Below are positions 34,001-44,500 of a stretch of 64,000 nucleotides of DNA, piece after piece. A program made the position numbers and the translations under genes. Position 1 is the first letter of the stretch, and each line of letters opens with the position of its first letter. The DNA comes from Caenorhabditis elegans (Eukaryota; Nematoda; Chromadorea; Rhabditida; Rhabditidae). The notes beneath the pieces are model-generated. The model did not search any database. It was given only the letters and a program-made list of their open reading frames with translations, and was not told where the DNA came from. Location: contig NC_003281.10 of NCBI RefSeq assembly GCF_000002985.6, positions 2,170,001 through 2,234,000 of the forward strand. The letters are read 5' to 3'.

Positions 34001-36762
34001 CGTAAGATTCAGTGTTTGCGTACTTTTGGAGCCACAGTACCCCCGGAAATTCAATTTCCAGTGAAAAAACACTGATTTTTGACCCAAAATTCGAATTTGC
34101 CGCCTTTTTCTACCCCGAAAACGGATATTTGCAGTAAATTCTGCATTTTTTCGTGAGATTCGGTGTTTGCGTACTTTTGAAGCTACAGTACCCCGGAAAA
34201 TCAATTTTTCAGTTTTAAATTCGAATTAACCCTCTAATTTCACTCCCTGAATCCTTTTTTACAGCGAAAAATGATAAAAACTCAAGTTTTCGAATTTAGC
34301 GAGGATTACTGTAGCGTCAAAAGTACGCAAACACCGAAATGGCTGGAAACAACGGCTTAGGGCTGAAAAAGTGCAGAAAAACCGAATTTTTGAGTGTTTT
34401 TCAGTGAAAAATCGAAAAAAATTGAGATTAAAAATTTTGAATTTCCAAAAAAAAATTTTTTTTTGAAAAAATCCAAAAAAAGTTTTTTTTGATCCAAAAT
34501 TCGAATTTGCCGCGTTTTTCTACCCCGGAAACGGATATTTCCAATGAATTCTGCATTTTGTCGTAAGATTCGGTGTTTGCGTACTTTCGAAGCTACAGTA
34601 CCCCAAAAAATCAAAATAAATTTTCACAGGAACCCGAACGGAAATCAAAAATATGAACAGTATCCGCACAATTCACACGGCAATCAACTACGAAATCGCG
34701 CGGCAATTTGAAATTCTAAAAAACGGCGGAGCAGTACAAAATGAGACACGGGCGGCCGATTCGGAAGGACGGACGGTCTCGATGAGAGATAAGGAGACGG
34801 AGGAAACGGATTATCGATTTATGGTTGAACCGAACCTTCCACAGCTGAAAATCCACGGAAAATGGCTGAAAGAAGTGGAAGAAGAGCTGAAATGCGAGGG
34901 AAAAGCCGATTTTGAAGTTTTGCGGGAAGATGTCGGATTTGATGCGAGAAGTGCTGTTCATATCGCTGTTAGTAGTGAAAAATCGATAAAAGTTATAGAT
35001 TTTCGGCCGAAAAATCGGAGAAAACGGAATTTTCCGTGGAAAAATCGATAAAATATTGATTTTCTTCGGAAAAAAATCGAAGAAAACGGATTTTTCCGCC
35101 CGAAAACGAATAAAAATCAATAAAATTCCCGAAAAATCGATATAATATTGATTTTCTGCCGGAAAATCGATAAAATTTCAATTTTCCGTTGAAAATTCAA
35201 TAAAATTTGATTTTTTTTGTGAAAAAGTCGATAAAATGTTAATTTTTCGTTGAAAAATCGATGAAAATCTTATTTTCCGCCCGAGCACAAATAAAAATCG
35301 ATAAAACACTAAATTTTCGCTGGAAAATCGATAACATTTGAATTTTTGTGAAAAATCAATAAAAATCGATAAAACTCTAAATTTCCGCTAAAAAATCGAT
35401 AAAACACCTATTTTTCGCAAAATTGAATTTTTCAACCAAAAAATTGAAAAAAAAATTCAATCTTCCGGCCGAAAATCGATAAAAATGTAGTTTTTCGCCC
35501 AAAAAAATCAATGAAATTCCAATTTTCCGCCCTAAAATGGACAAAAATCAATAAATTCGCTGAAAAAATCTACAAAAAAAATTTTTCAGGAAGAACCCGA
35601 GCTGCTGAGCTTCGTAAAACGTTGTATACGATACAAGGCACCTACAGTAACCCCAGTCGACATACTGTATTGGATGAAAGAGCTGAAAACTGTTATGCAA
35701 AGATCAAAAGCCAATTATCCACCTCAAAGGTTGGAAATTCGCAAAAATTGATGGAAAATTCGAGTTTCCCGGCATTTTTTACCCCAAATTTGGGTTTTTT
35801 TTTCAATTTTTAACCCATTTTCCAAGAATTCTGCAATTTGTCGTCAAATTCGGTGTAGGGACGGTGTTTGCGTACTTTCGAAGCTACAGTAACCCAAAAA
35901 TTTACGAAAAATCTTGTTTTACGCAGATTTTTTGTTAGAAAAGGAGTCTTTAAATGAAAATTCATCCTTTTTACAGCGAAAAATGGGGGAAACCCGAAAT
36001 TTTGAATTTGGCGAGGATTACTGTAGCCTCAAAAGTACGCAAACACCGAGTGGCCGGGAATTGGCTGAAAAAGAACGGAAAAGGCGAATTTTTTAGTGTT
36101 TTTGGGCGAAAAATTGGAAAAAATTTAGATAAAAAATTTTGAATTAAAAAAAAAATTTTTGAAAAAATTCCAAAAAAATAAATTTTTTTTTCCGAATTTT
36201 TTTCTGCACAATTTGTAATAAAAAATGCCAGAAAACCCCTCAAAACATGAATTTTCACCGAAATTTGAATTTTTCATTTTTACAAGGGTTACTATAGCCT
36301 CAAAAGTACGCAAACACCAAGAATCTGAAAATTGCGTCAATGGGGTAAAAAGTGCCGGGAAACTCGATTTTTATACCGCAAAATCCAAAAAAATCCCCCC
36401 AACCCCGATTTTTCAGCGAATTCTTCGCCCGTCAATTCACCACCCTTCTCAAATTCTCATCAGAGCACCGTCTAACTCGCCTGCGTCTCCTCGATCTTCT
36501 ACGTCACTATGCGACTGATGATGACGTCATGGCCGGCGAGCTGGAAATTTTAATCGAAGAAAATCGATATTGGAGAATACGGGCGCCGGCGGAAATCGAC
36601 GAAATCGTGCGAAAATCGATGGAAAAACAGGAAAAATTGGTGGAAAAATGCCGAAGTGGACACGTGAAAAGCTTTAATCGATTGAGAAATTCGATTATTG
36701 ATTCTTCGAATAAATGCATTGAATTGGAGGATTTAGAAGCATCGATTAGAAGATTATTATAA
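28019..36762 (+). CDS. GatB: GatB, mitochondrial glutamyl-tRNA(Gln) amidotransferase subunit B
   Basis: B subunit of the GatCAB amidotransferase, which converts Glu-tRNA(Gln) to Gln-tRNA(Gln) in mitochondria. Exons 28019-28105, 29978-30307, 32702-32981, 34630-34967, 35590-35729 and 36417-36762 join in phase to give 506 aa, a normal length. The N-terminus (MWQCRRLASTSAAATVTQK) is basic and hydroxylated like a mitochondrial targeting peptide. The catalytic cradle begins VIGLEIHVQLNT; ILQLQLEQDSGK and LIDYNRAGCALVEIVTSP match the GatB signature, with A and C where P and D are usual. A tRNA-binding YqeY-like C-terminal domain is in the last exon. The donor at 34967 (GTTAGT) was chosen because it keeps phase and joins HIA to EEPELLSF. 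Polyadenylation signal AATAAA at 36803. Confidence 0.92.
28325..28339. repeat. Poly-C/poly-G tract of 15 bp
   Basis: Uninterrupted run of 15 C in GatB intron 1. The complementary G run can form a quadruplex; such G-tracts are known in C. elegans to be unstable without the FANCJ-like helicase DOG-1. Confidence 0.95.
28634..28806 (+). repeat. Dispersed hairpin element, copy 6
   Basis: Copy in GatB intron 1 with a diverged first arm (TTTTTTGCATTTTTAGC) and altered complement, but an intact tail TTTGACAATAGAGCACATTTG...GGAAGCTATGCCCAAATTTT. A GGCCGAACTCTTAGATTTTTCTAGGCC motif at 28480-28508 precedes it. Truncated tails of the family also occur at 16355-16400 and 61417-61450. Confidence 0.85.
29500..29970. 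repeat. Segment of GatB intron 1 duplicated in GatB intron 3
   Basis: The stretch with TTAACCCTCTAATTTCACTCC, TTTTTTACAGCGAAAAATGAT and GCGAGGATTACTGTAGCCTC (about 29650-29870) recurs at about 34210-34440 at high identity and in the same orientation, and a weaker copy begins near 35970. It ends in an A/T-rich AAAAATTTTTTTTT tract directly before the exon 2 acceptor. Confidence 0.85.
30430..32430. repeat. Degenerate TTTCGACAACTT minisatellite filling GatB intron 2
   Basis: About 1.6 kb of an imperfect ~11-13-bp unit (TTTCGACAACTTTCGACAG and relatives) with larger periodic landmarks such as CTTTTCACTAGTGTAGACAATTTTC (about 30774 and 31937). It is interrupted by the palindromic element at 31060-31440. 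Open on both strands in several frames (F/R/Q/L or K/V/E/S rich) because TAA and TAG are rare in the unit; no coding function inferred. Confidence 0.85.
31060..31440. repeat. Palindromic element with TGACGTCA and CACGTGGTG ends
   Basis: Starts CACGTGGTGTCATGTGCTGTC and ends CTGTCACCACGTG. Inside are repeated blocks TTTGATCTACAAAAAATGCGG, TGACGTCA and TGGTTAAGAACGTGCTGACG and their complements, so several nested stems are possible. Partial copies are at 32440-32610 and 36935-37050. The TGACGTCA octamer is the CRE/bZIP palindrome. Confidence 0.82.
32440..32610. repeat. Second copy of the TGACGTCA palindromic element (shorter)
   Basis: Begins ACACGTAGTGTCACGTGCTGTCCC and contains TTTGATCTACAAAAAATGCGG, TGACGTCAGC and AGATCTACGTAGATCAAACC. 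Shorter than the copy at 31060 because the inner module is single. It sits close to the end of the minisatellite, just before GatB exon 3. Confidence 0.82.
33010..34205. repeat. Tandem ~155-bp array in GatB intron 3
   Basis: Eight units of about 150-160 bp: TTTGCGTAC occurs near 33096, 33247, 33395, 33547, 33707, 33867, 34017 and 34167. Each unit has TTCTGCATTTTGTCGTCAG, then TGTTTGCGTACTTTCGAAGC, CTACAGTACCCCGG, then AAAATTCGAATTCGCCGCG. A related unit lies at about 34490-34610 and another in intron 1 at 29500-29600. Here the usually palindromic GCGTAC/CTACAGTA family has become a head-to-tail array. Confidence 0.9.
34968..35589 (+). other. GatB intron 4, simple AAAATCGATAAAA repeats
   Basis: 622-bp intron composed largely of degenerate ~25-bp units of GAAAAATCGATAAAATTTTGATTTTCCGCC type, ending in the acceptor TTTTTCAG at 35589. 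Nothing else seen. Confidence 0.8.
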
Positions 36763-36802
36763 AGAAAATCGATAATTTTTTGTATTTAAATTGCTAAAAA
36801 TC

Positions 36803-36808
36803 AATAAA
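36803..36808 (+). terminator. Polyadenylation signal of GatB
   Basis: Canonical AATAAA 41 bp after the GatB stop codon, followed by T-rich DNA, so the messenger should end before the inverted exon copy at 37609. Confidence 0.75.
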
Positions 36809-36934
36809 ATCCTAAAAATTTGATTTTTTTGTGACGTCACACAACTTTTTTAATTTTTTTGAAAACATTTTTGGCGATAATTTCAAATTTTCTTCGAATA
36901 AATTTTTGGCGGGAAACTCGAAACAGGAAACTCG

Positions 36935-37080
36935 ACGCAGAGTTCTCATGGTTAAGAACGTGCTGACGTCACATGTTTTGGCGGAAAAAATTCCCGCATT
37001 TTTGGTAGATCAAACCGTAATGGGACAGCCTCCTGGCACCACGTGCTTTAAAAGTTTTTTGGCGGGAAATTCAAATTTTT
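36935..37080. repeat. Truncated TGACGTCA element with flanking TTTGGCGGGAAA motifs
   Basis: GTTAAGAACGTGCTGACGTCACATG and CCCGCATTTTTGGTAGATC match the element at 31060-31440. The flanks carry TTTGGCGGGAAA at 36905-36916 and 37068-37079, which match the E2F site consensus. Confidence 0.7.
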
Positions 37081-37608
37081 TGAGAAAAAATTTCTGCGGA
37101 AGTTTTCAGTGTGAAACAAAACAACTTTTTTGCGAAAAAAAAATTGCGAAAAAAATTTTTTTTTTTCGAAAACTTTTTATTCCATTTTTTTTCGATTTTC
37201 CACTAAAAACCCCTTGAAAACATTTAAAAATTCGACTTTTCCGCAGTTTTTCAGCCCTAAATCATCGTTTCCAGTCAATTCCCGGTCACTCGGTGTTTGC
37301 GTACTTTTGAGGCTACAGTAACCCTGGAATTTTCAAAAATTTTGGGGTTTTTACCAATTTTTGTGCTGTAAAAGAAGGTTTAGGGTGTGGAATTAGTGGG
37401 GAAATTCGAATTTTACAATGAAAAACGTCTTCGGGTTACTGTAGCTCGGAAAGTACGCAAACACTTTGCCTACACCGAATTTGACGACAAATTGCAGAAT
37501 TGTTTGGAAAATAGCTAGAAAATTTTTAAAAATGAAAAAAAAAAGTAAATTTGGGGTAAAAAATGCCGGGAAACTCGAATTTTCCATCAATTTTTTCAAA
37601 TTTCCAAC

Positions 37609-37748
37609 CTTTGCGGCGGATAATCGGCTTTTGATCTTTGCATAACAGTTTTCAGCTCTTTCATCCAATACAGTATGTCGACTGGGGTTACTGTAGGTGC
37701 CTTGTATCGTATACAACGTTTTACGAAGCTCAGCAGCTCGGGTTCTTT
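37609..37748 (-). pseudogene. Inverted copy of GatB exon 5 with intact splice sites
   Basis: Antisense to GatB and 0.85 kb beyond its stop. Exactly 140 nt long like exon 5 (35590-35729), with acceptor TTTTTCAG and donor AAAG/GTTGG preserved. In the GatB frame it encodes the same peptide (LLSFVKRCIRYKAPTVT...) with only two residue changes seen (first E to K; N to D near the end), and the frame is open. Similarity continues into both flanking introns for about 310 bp in all (37435-37755 against 35585-35895). No other GatB exon is present here, so it is an isolated exon duplicate rather than a gene. Confidence 0.88.
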
Positions 37749-37755
37749 CTGAAAA

Positions 37756-38229
37756 ATTGGATTTTTTATTGATTTTTAGCGGAAAATTCAAAATTAGTAG
37801 AATTTTATCAATTTTTCGGTGGAAAATCGGATTTTTATCGATTTTTCAGCGGAAAAACTCTCCTGAAATTTTTTTTCATACTTCTTTAGACCAAAATCCA
37901 CTTTTTTTTGCAAAAATTGCATCCAACAAACTGTTTTCTCGATGATTTTGATGGGGAAAAGGACTCTTGAAAAAACAAAAGTGTAACATTTTCTCTCTCT
38001 CCGTCAATTTTTACACACTTTTCGGACGCCAAAAAAGTACATAAAGACGATGGAATCCCCCCCTTAAACTAATTAAAAATTTTCCGTTTTTTTTTTTTGG
38101 GGTTCTTTGTGTCCATTTTTTTGCTGCTGCAACAGACGTGTGTGTGTGTCAATCAAAAATTTGAGGACCGCTAGATAGGCTATCTAGAAAATAAAAAAAA
38201 TATTTATCTATTCAAAAAATCTCCTATGG
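37756..38229 (+). other. Intergenic region upstream of the cystatin gene
   Basis: About 470 bp without a gene. The first part is GatB-intron-like DNA belonging to the inverted duplication. The rest holds a CTCTCTCTCC stretch, polypyrimidine and poly-T runs, GTGTGTGTGT near 38140 and a small AGATAGGCTATCTAG palindrome at 38173. Confidence 0.6.
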
Positions 38230-38250
38230 TATAAAAGTGACGATTTTCAG
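38230..38250 (+). promoter_or_regulatory. TATA box and trans-splice acceptor of cystatin gene
   Basis: TATAAAA at 38230-38236 is followed after seven bases by GATTTTCAG (AG at 38249-38250), 20 bp before the ATG at 38270. If the TATA box is used, the outron would be very short, so one of the two signals may be fortuitous. Confidence 0.45.
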
Positions 38251-38269
38251 CTAATTAAACTATTTCAAA

Positions 38270-41186
38270 ATGTCCCTGAATCCTTGGATTATTACATTAT
38301 TCACTACTTGCTTCTGGGTAGATGTTGGATCACAGATAAGTGTGGACATCCCGCCGCTTAGAGCCTCTGAACTAATTATTCCGGTTTCTAATCGATTTGT
38401 GAGTTTATATATATATATATATATTTTTTTTTTCCTCAATTCTCTTGAAATTTCAAATAAGTACGATTTTTGAACTCAGCTCTCCGAGAGCTTTCAAATG
38501 ACCCCCATATTGCATATGTTACGGCCACTTTGAACATTTCGGTACCCCGACACAGCTGAAACTCTTGCTACAGTACCCATCGTGGCGGGACCCAAATTTT
38601 CAAAATGCGTGGAACCTAGTCATGATGGGGGTCATTTGAAAGCTCCGAACAAGCTGAATTTGAATTTATTACTCAAAAATTTATTAAATCAAATTCTATG
38701 CTTAAAAATTTCAACTCAACTTTTATCTTTTTTTCAATTCTACTTAAAACTTCAAATAAGTACGATTTTTGAGCTCAGCTCATTGAGACCTTTCAAATGA
38801 CCCCCATATTGCCTAGGTTCCGGCCACTTTGAAAATTTCGTTACCCCGACACAGCTGAAACTCTTGCTACAGTACCCATCGTGGCGGGACCCAAATTTTC
38901 AAAATGCGTGGAACCTAGTCATGATGGGGGTCATTTGAAAGCTCCGAACAAGCTGAATTTGAATTTATTACTCAAAAATTTATTAAATCAAATTCTATGC
39001 TTAAAAATTTCAACTCAACTTTTATCTTTTTTTCAATTCTACTTAAAACTTCAAATAAATACGATTTTTGAGCTCAGCTCATTGAGACCTTTCAAATGAC
39101 CCCCATATTGCCTAGGTTCCGGCCACTTTGAAAATTTCGGAACCCCGACACAGCTGAAGTTGAAGCTACAGTACCCATCGTGGCGGGACCCAAATTTTCA
39201 AAATTCGCGGGACCTAGTCATGATGGGGGTTATTTTGAAGCTAATAACATAAGAACAGTAAATTTTCTCATGAAAATTTATTTTTCGAAAAATCTGCAAA
39301 AAAATGTTTTGGGTCTCGCAACGAAAACTTAAAATTTTTAAAATTCTGCTAAATCGAAAATTCAACAAAATTTTCGAGTTAAGCTCGTTGAGACCTTTCA
39401 AATGACCCCCATATTGCCTAGGTTCCGGCCACTTTGAAAATTTCGTTACCCCGACACAGCTGAAACTCTTGCTACAGTACCCATCGTGGCGGGACCCAAA
39501 TTTTCAAAATGCGTGGAACCTAGTCATGATGGAGGTCATTTGAAAACTCTAGACTAGCTGAATTCGAATTTATTACTCAAAAATTTATTAAATCAAATTC
39601 TATGCTTAAAAACTTCAACTCAACTTTTATCTTTTTTTCAATTCTACTTAAAACTTCAAATAAGTACGATTTTTGAGCTCAGCTCTTCAAGAGCTTTCAA
39701 ATGACCCCCATATTGCCTAGGTTCCGGCCACTTTGAAAATTTCGGTACCCCGACACAGCTGAAACTCTTGCTACAGTACCCATCGTGGCGGGACCCGAAA
39801 ATTAAAAAATAGCCGGAACCTAGTCATGAAGGGGGTCATTTGAAAGCTCCGAACAAGCTGAATTTGAATTTATTACTCAAAAATCCAGAAAATCAAATTT
39901 TACCTTAAAAATTAGCAATTCTAAATTTTAATTTGTAATTTTTTTCCAGCAACTAATCAGAAGTGCTCCAGTGACAACTCGATCGATAAGCCCATTTCAA
40001 GTGATGCAGAAGCTTGCTGACGTTCCAGATGATGGGGAGACATTCAGAGAGGGCCCACTGGATATTAATGGGAGATTGACTGCGGTAAAACTGAAATTTT
40101 GAGAAAAATGGTAGTTTAAAGTCAACATTACAATCATTTTTGAATTTATCGTGTTTTTAGCTTTCAAATGAGCCCCATATTGCCTAGGTTCCGAGCATTT
40201 TGAAAACTCCGGGTTACGGTAGCTCCAACTTCAGCTGTGTCGCGGCGAGACCCAAAACTTTTTAGACTTAACGTAATCTAGTCATGATTATACTTATTTG
40301 AAAGCTTTTTTCATGCTGATTTCATATTTTTGGGTCTCGACGCGAAATCGTCAAAATTAAAAAAAAATTCCAGCGCCTCGTCTGGAAATCCTTTGAAGCC
40401 GACATAAACCAACGAATTGAAGGCGAATGGATGTGGGTTCCGCTGAAAGTACTGTCAGCTTACGGTCAAATAGTGTCCGGAATGCAATATGATCTAAAAG
40501 TTCTGGCGGGAACTTCAAATTGCTCGAGATATCAGGTCAATGCCTACACGATTCAGGAGCAGAATTGTGTGCATTTTAACGGGCCGAAACGGGCGGTAAG
40601 TGGGGATAAATTGATGAAAAATTCGGAAATGAAATTAGAATATTAACATTTAAAAAAATTTCTGAAAGTTATTTTTTATTTCGAAAAATTTCAAAATTTT
40701 TTTTTTTTCAAAATTAAAAAAAAAACCTTTAAAAGTCTTTTTCCTTCAAAAATCCTTGCGAAAAATTAAATTCTACGCCATTTTCCACATATAAATCCTT
40801 TTTTTCTTGAATTTCCACTCAAATTTTGAATTATCGATTTTCGCGGGGGGTACTGTACCTTCAAAAGTACGCAAACACCGATGACGCGATACTTGGCTAA
40901 AAATTGAAATTTCGGCATTAAAAACGCGCAAAATTCAAACTTCATAACTATAGAACACCTGAAATTCACTGGCTTTAATTTTGAAAATTTTGGAAAAAAA
41001 TTTTCAAAAAAAAAATTTTTTTTTTTTTGAAAAATTTTTTAACTCAAAAATTTTCGATTTTTTTTGCAGATTTTCAACATTTTGGTGATGGAACGGAGCT
41101 CAAAAAGTTGGTCCCCATTTATTCCAGACTGGGAGAGAGTTTTTTCGACAGTTGACAGAGAAATCGGAGATAATGAAGACATTTGA
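38270..41186 (+). CDS. Secreted cystatin-domain protein
   Basis: Exons 38270-38398, 39950-40084, 40374-40595 and 41070-41186 are all in phase 0 and give 200 aa. Residues 1-20 (MSLNPWIITLFTTCFWVDVG) form a signal peptide. Residues about 89-185 look like a cystatin: the protease-inserting QxVxG loop is QIVSG (120-124) in YGQIVSGMQYDLKVL, C138 and C153 could form the first disulphide, and a late W (SWSPF, W176) replaces the usual PW loop. Cystatins inhibit papain-like cysteine proteases outside cells or in lysosomes. The ~70 residues between signal peptide and domain are longer than in a minimal cystatin and unassigned. Intron 1 is filled by the 300-bp array. Polyadenylation signal AATAAA at 41222. 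Confidence 0.85.
38490..39850. repeat. ~300-bp foldback unit array in cystatin intron 1
   Basis: Five units start near 38495, 38795, 39095, 39395 and 39695. Each has a ~150-bp palindromic core: TTTCAAATGACCCCCATATTG at the left, TACAGTACCCATCGTGGCGGG in the middle, CATGATGGGGGTCATTTGAAA at the right, followed by a ~150-bp linker with CAAATTCTATGCTTAAAAA. The units at 38582 and 38881 are almost identical over their length. Diverged single cores occur at 40160-40320 and in the lipase gene. Confidence 0.9.
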
Positions 41187-41221
41187 TTTTTTAAATTTTT
41201 TTTTCGTTGAATTTTTGTGAT

Positions 41222-41227
41222 AATAAA
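41222..41227 (+). terminator. Polyadenylation signal of cystatin gene
   Basis: AATAAA 36 bp after the stop codon in GTGATAATAAAATGAG, followed by a T-rich downstream tract. Confidence 0.75.
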
Positions 41228-41427
41228 ATGAGATTTATTAATTTTCCACAATTATTATATTAAATTCTATCATTTTTGCTTATTTTTAACTCAAAAATTT
41301 GAATTTAAACGGACATCGTGGAGCAACTGCGCTCTAATGCGAAAAAAAGCGGAAATTAGCAATGGAGCGCGTTTACTGACGGGAATTTTAAATATTTTAA
41401 TTTTTATAATCAAATTTCTAGTTTAGC

Positions 41428-41478
41428 ACTGATAACGTGCTCGCCATGTGCTCTTTTCCCAAAAAAATCCTATAAAAA
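41428..41478 (+). promoter_or_regulatory. Lipase promoter: GATA site and TATA-like box
   Basis: ACTGATAA at 41428-41435 matches the extended site of intestinal GATA factors (ELT-2 type), and TATAAAAA lies at 41471-41478, about 63 bp before the lipase ATG. No trans-splice acceptor precedes the ATG. The set is what is expected for a gut-expressed, secreted digestive enzyme; it is inferred from motif matches only. Confidence 0.5.
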
Positions 41479-41540
41479 TCGCAGTTTTTGTCTTCTTATC
41501 ACATTTTTTTCATTTCTTTCATTGCGGTGAATTTTTCTAA

Positions 41541-44500
41541 ATGAAATTTCTAGTTTACTCTCTATTACTTTTTCATTTCTCTAGTTTTGTGGAATCCAGT
41601 AAATGTACGGATTGTATTGCATCTGGAAAGCAGTAAGTTTTTGCTTCGAGACCCAGTTTTGAGCAAAGCTAAAAATATGACATTAAAACTAGAATTTTTG
41701 AATTCACCGTGATTTCAGCTTCAAAATGACACCCATATTGACTAAGCTAGGTCAATTTTGAGGATTTTGGGATTTTGACACAGCTGAAATTGGTGCTACA
41801 GTAACCCGAATTTTTTTTAAATTCCAGAAATTGGATAATATTTGGCTTATTTCGAAGCTCTTTTTATGCTGAATTCAAATTCCAATTTAACTTTTAAAAA
41901 TTCCGAATTGAACCCAAACAATTAAGTTTTATATTCGACACAGCTGAAATCGGTGCTACAGTAACCCGAAAATTTCAAAATTGCTGGAATACTGGCAATA
42001 TGGGTGTTATTCGAAAGCTCTTGACTTGGTAAATCTCAATTTAATATGGCTACTTTCGAAATATGTAAACCTAGCAACTGAATTCCAAATTACTGTAGTT
42101 TAAAGGCGCAGGCATACCCAAAATTTTAAATTCCACATAATATATGCATTATGGGGCTTATTTTGAAGCTATTGGTCTGCTGAGCACAGAATTTTAGAGT
42201 ATAGTATATGAAAAATTGCTTAAATTGGGAATTTCGGGGGAAATGTTTTTTTTCCAGCTGGTGCGTCACAGTCAATGAATGTGGATTCTCACCGTGTGTA
42301 ACCTCGGTGTCTGTAAGTTAAACAAGTTTTTGGTCCGAGATTTATAAATAACTAGACTTTAAAAATTAAAAAAAATATATTAAAAAATCTTTAAAAAATT
42401 AAAAAAAAAATTTTTTTCGAAAAATTTTTTTTCCCAAAATTCTTAACTTAATCTTGTTTTTTTCAAAACTTTACTGAACTATTCACATTGCAACCAAACT
42501 ACACATGTCTTCCCTTATCAAGCAAAACCCATAAAACCCAAATTTCCTTCCAGAAGCCACTCAACTGCCCGGAACTTCCTGATAAAGCACATGCTTACGA
42601 TGATAATTTTGTACGGACAAAGATCGTGCCGATGACCGCGGCCGCAAACAATGTGAATCCGGAAAAATGCTTCAAGTAGGATGGAATTTGAAAAAAAATT
42701 TTTTTAGACAATTAAATTTTTTCCCAAAAATTTTTTTCAACTTTGATAAAAACAATTCTAAAGTACAAAATTTGAATTCAGTACGCTGAGACCTTTCAAA
42801 TGACCCCCATAAAGCCTAGGTTCCGCTTACTTTGAAAATTTCGGTACCCCGACACAGCTGAAGCGATAGCTACAGTACCCATCGTGGCGGGACCCAAATT
42901 TTCAAAATACGCGGGACCTTGTCATGATGGGGGTCATTTTGAAGCTAATAACATTAGAAATGTAAATTTTCTCATGAAAAGTTATTTTTAAAAAATCTGA
43001 AAAAAAAGGTTTTGGGTCTCGCAACGAAAACTTAAGATTTAAAAATTCCCCTAAATCGAAAATTCAACAAAATTTTCGAGTTAAGCTCGTTGAGACCTTT
43101 CAAATGACCCCCATATTGCCTAGGATCCGTCAGTTTTGAATTTTTGGGTACCCCGACACAGCTGAAATCATAGCTACAGTACTCATCGTGGCGGGACCCA
43201 AAAATTTCAAACTTCTCGGAACCTAGGCAAGATGGGGGTCATTTTAAAGGTCTCAATGAGCTGAATTCAAATTTTTCATTAAAAATCAACATTCTCAAAT
43301 TTCCAGGTCAAGAATCCCTACAATGTCGATTTCCAAGACATTTAGCACAAATTGCTCAGAAGTCGGACCCCAATCAAACTGCTTTGGCTTCACCTCCTTC
43401 GACACCACCCAGAAGGTCCTTGTGATGTCATTCAGGGGAACTGATAGTCCTCTACAGCTGACCGATGAGATTTTGGACTTTTTCACGTAAGTTTTGTCAG
43501 GAAAAATTTATAAATATTTTTATTTTCAAGATTTTCAAATTTCGAGTACAATATTCATTTTGAGCACGTTAAGAGCTTTAAAATAACCCCCATCACGACT
43601 AGGTTTCGCGTATTTTGAAAATTTGGGTCCCGCCACGATGGGTACTGTAGCTATGATTTCAGCTGTGTCGGGGTACCGAAATTTTCAAAGTGGCCGGAAC
43701 CTAGGCAATATGGGGGTCATTCGAAAGGTCTCAACGAGCTTAACTCGGAAAATTTGTGGAATTTTCGATTTAGCAGAATTTTAAGAGTTTTCGTTGCGAG
43801 ACCCAAAATTTTTTTGTCGGAAAAATTCGAAAAAAAAACATTTTATGATAAATTTTATTAAAAAAATTACTTTTCTTATGCTATCAGCTTCAGAGTGACC
43901 CTTATTTTGCTTAGATTCCGCGCATTTTGAAAATTTGGGTCCCGCCACGATGGGTACTGTAGCTATGACTTCAGCTGTGTCGGGGTACCAAAATTTTCAA
44001 AATGGACAAAAACTAGTCAATATGGGTGTCAAATGAAAGCTCTTGACGCGGAGAATCATATTTTCATACTTTTAAAGCGCTAAAATCAAAAATAAAAATT
44101 TTTTTTCAGCGGAAAAAAACAATTCTTCCCGGACGCCGGCAATATTTTCACCTACTTTTACGATGCCTTCTTCTTCCTCTGGAATGCGGGCCTACAACAG
44201 GATATTCGCCAGCTCAAGTACAAATATCCAGATTATGAGCTCTGGGTAGTCGGACACTCCCTTGGAGGAGCAATTGCCTCCGTTGCGGCTTCCTACGTAG
44301 TCCATACGGGACTATTCACCGGGGACAAGGTTAAGCTCGTCACTATGGGACAGCCAAGAACCGGAGATTATGATTATGCCACGTGGCATGACAAAACATT
44401 CCCATATTCCTTCCGCATCGTCCATCATAAGGATATTGTGCCCCATATTCCACCGCAAGAGGGAGCCGACAAGCTTTTCCATCATAGAACCGAAGTTTGG

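Noticed and set aside
36352..37217. Alternative frames through GatB exon 6 and downstream TTTGGCGGGAAA DNA as a separate gene
   Set aside because: Only the frame starting at 36418 continues GatB to its stop; downstream frames are repeat-derived.
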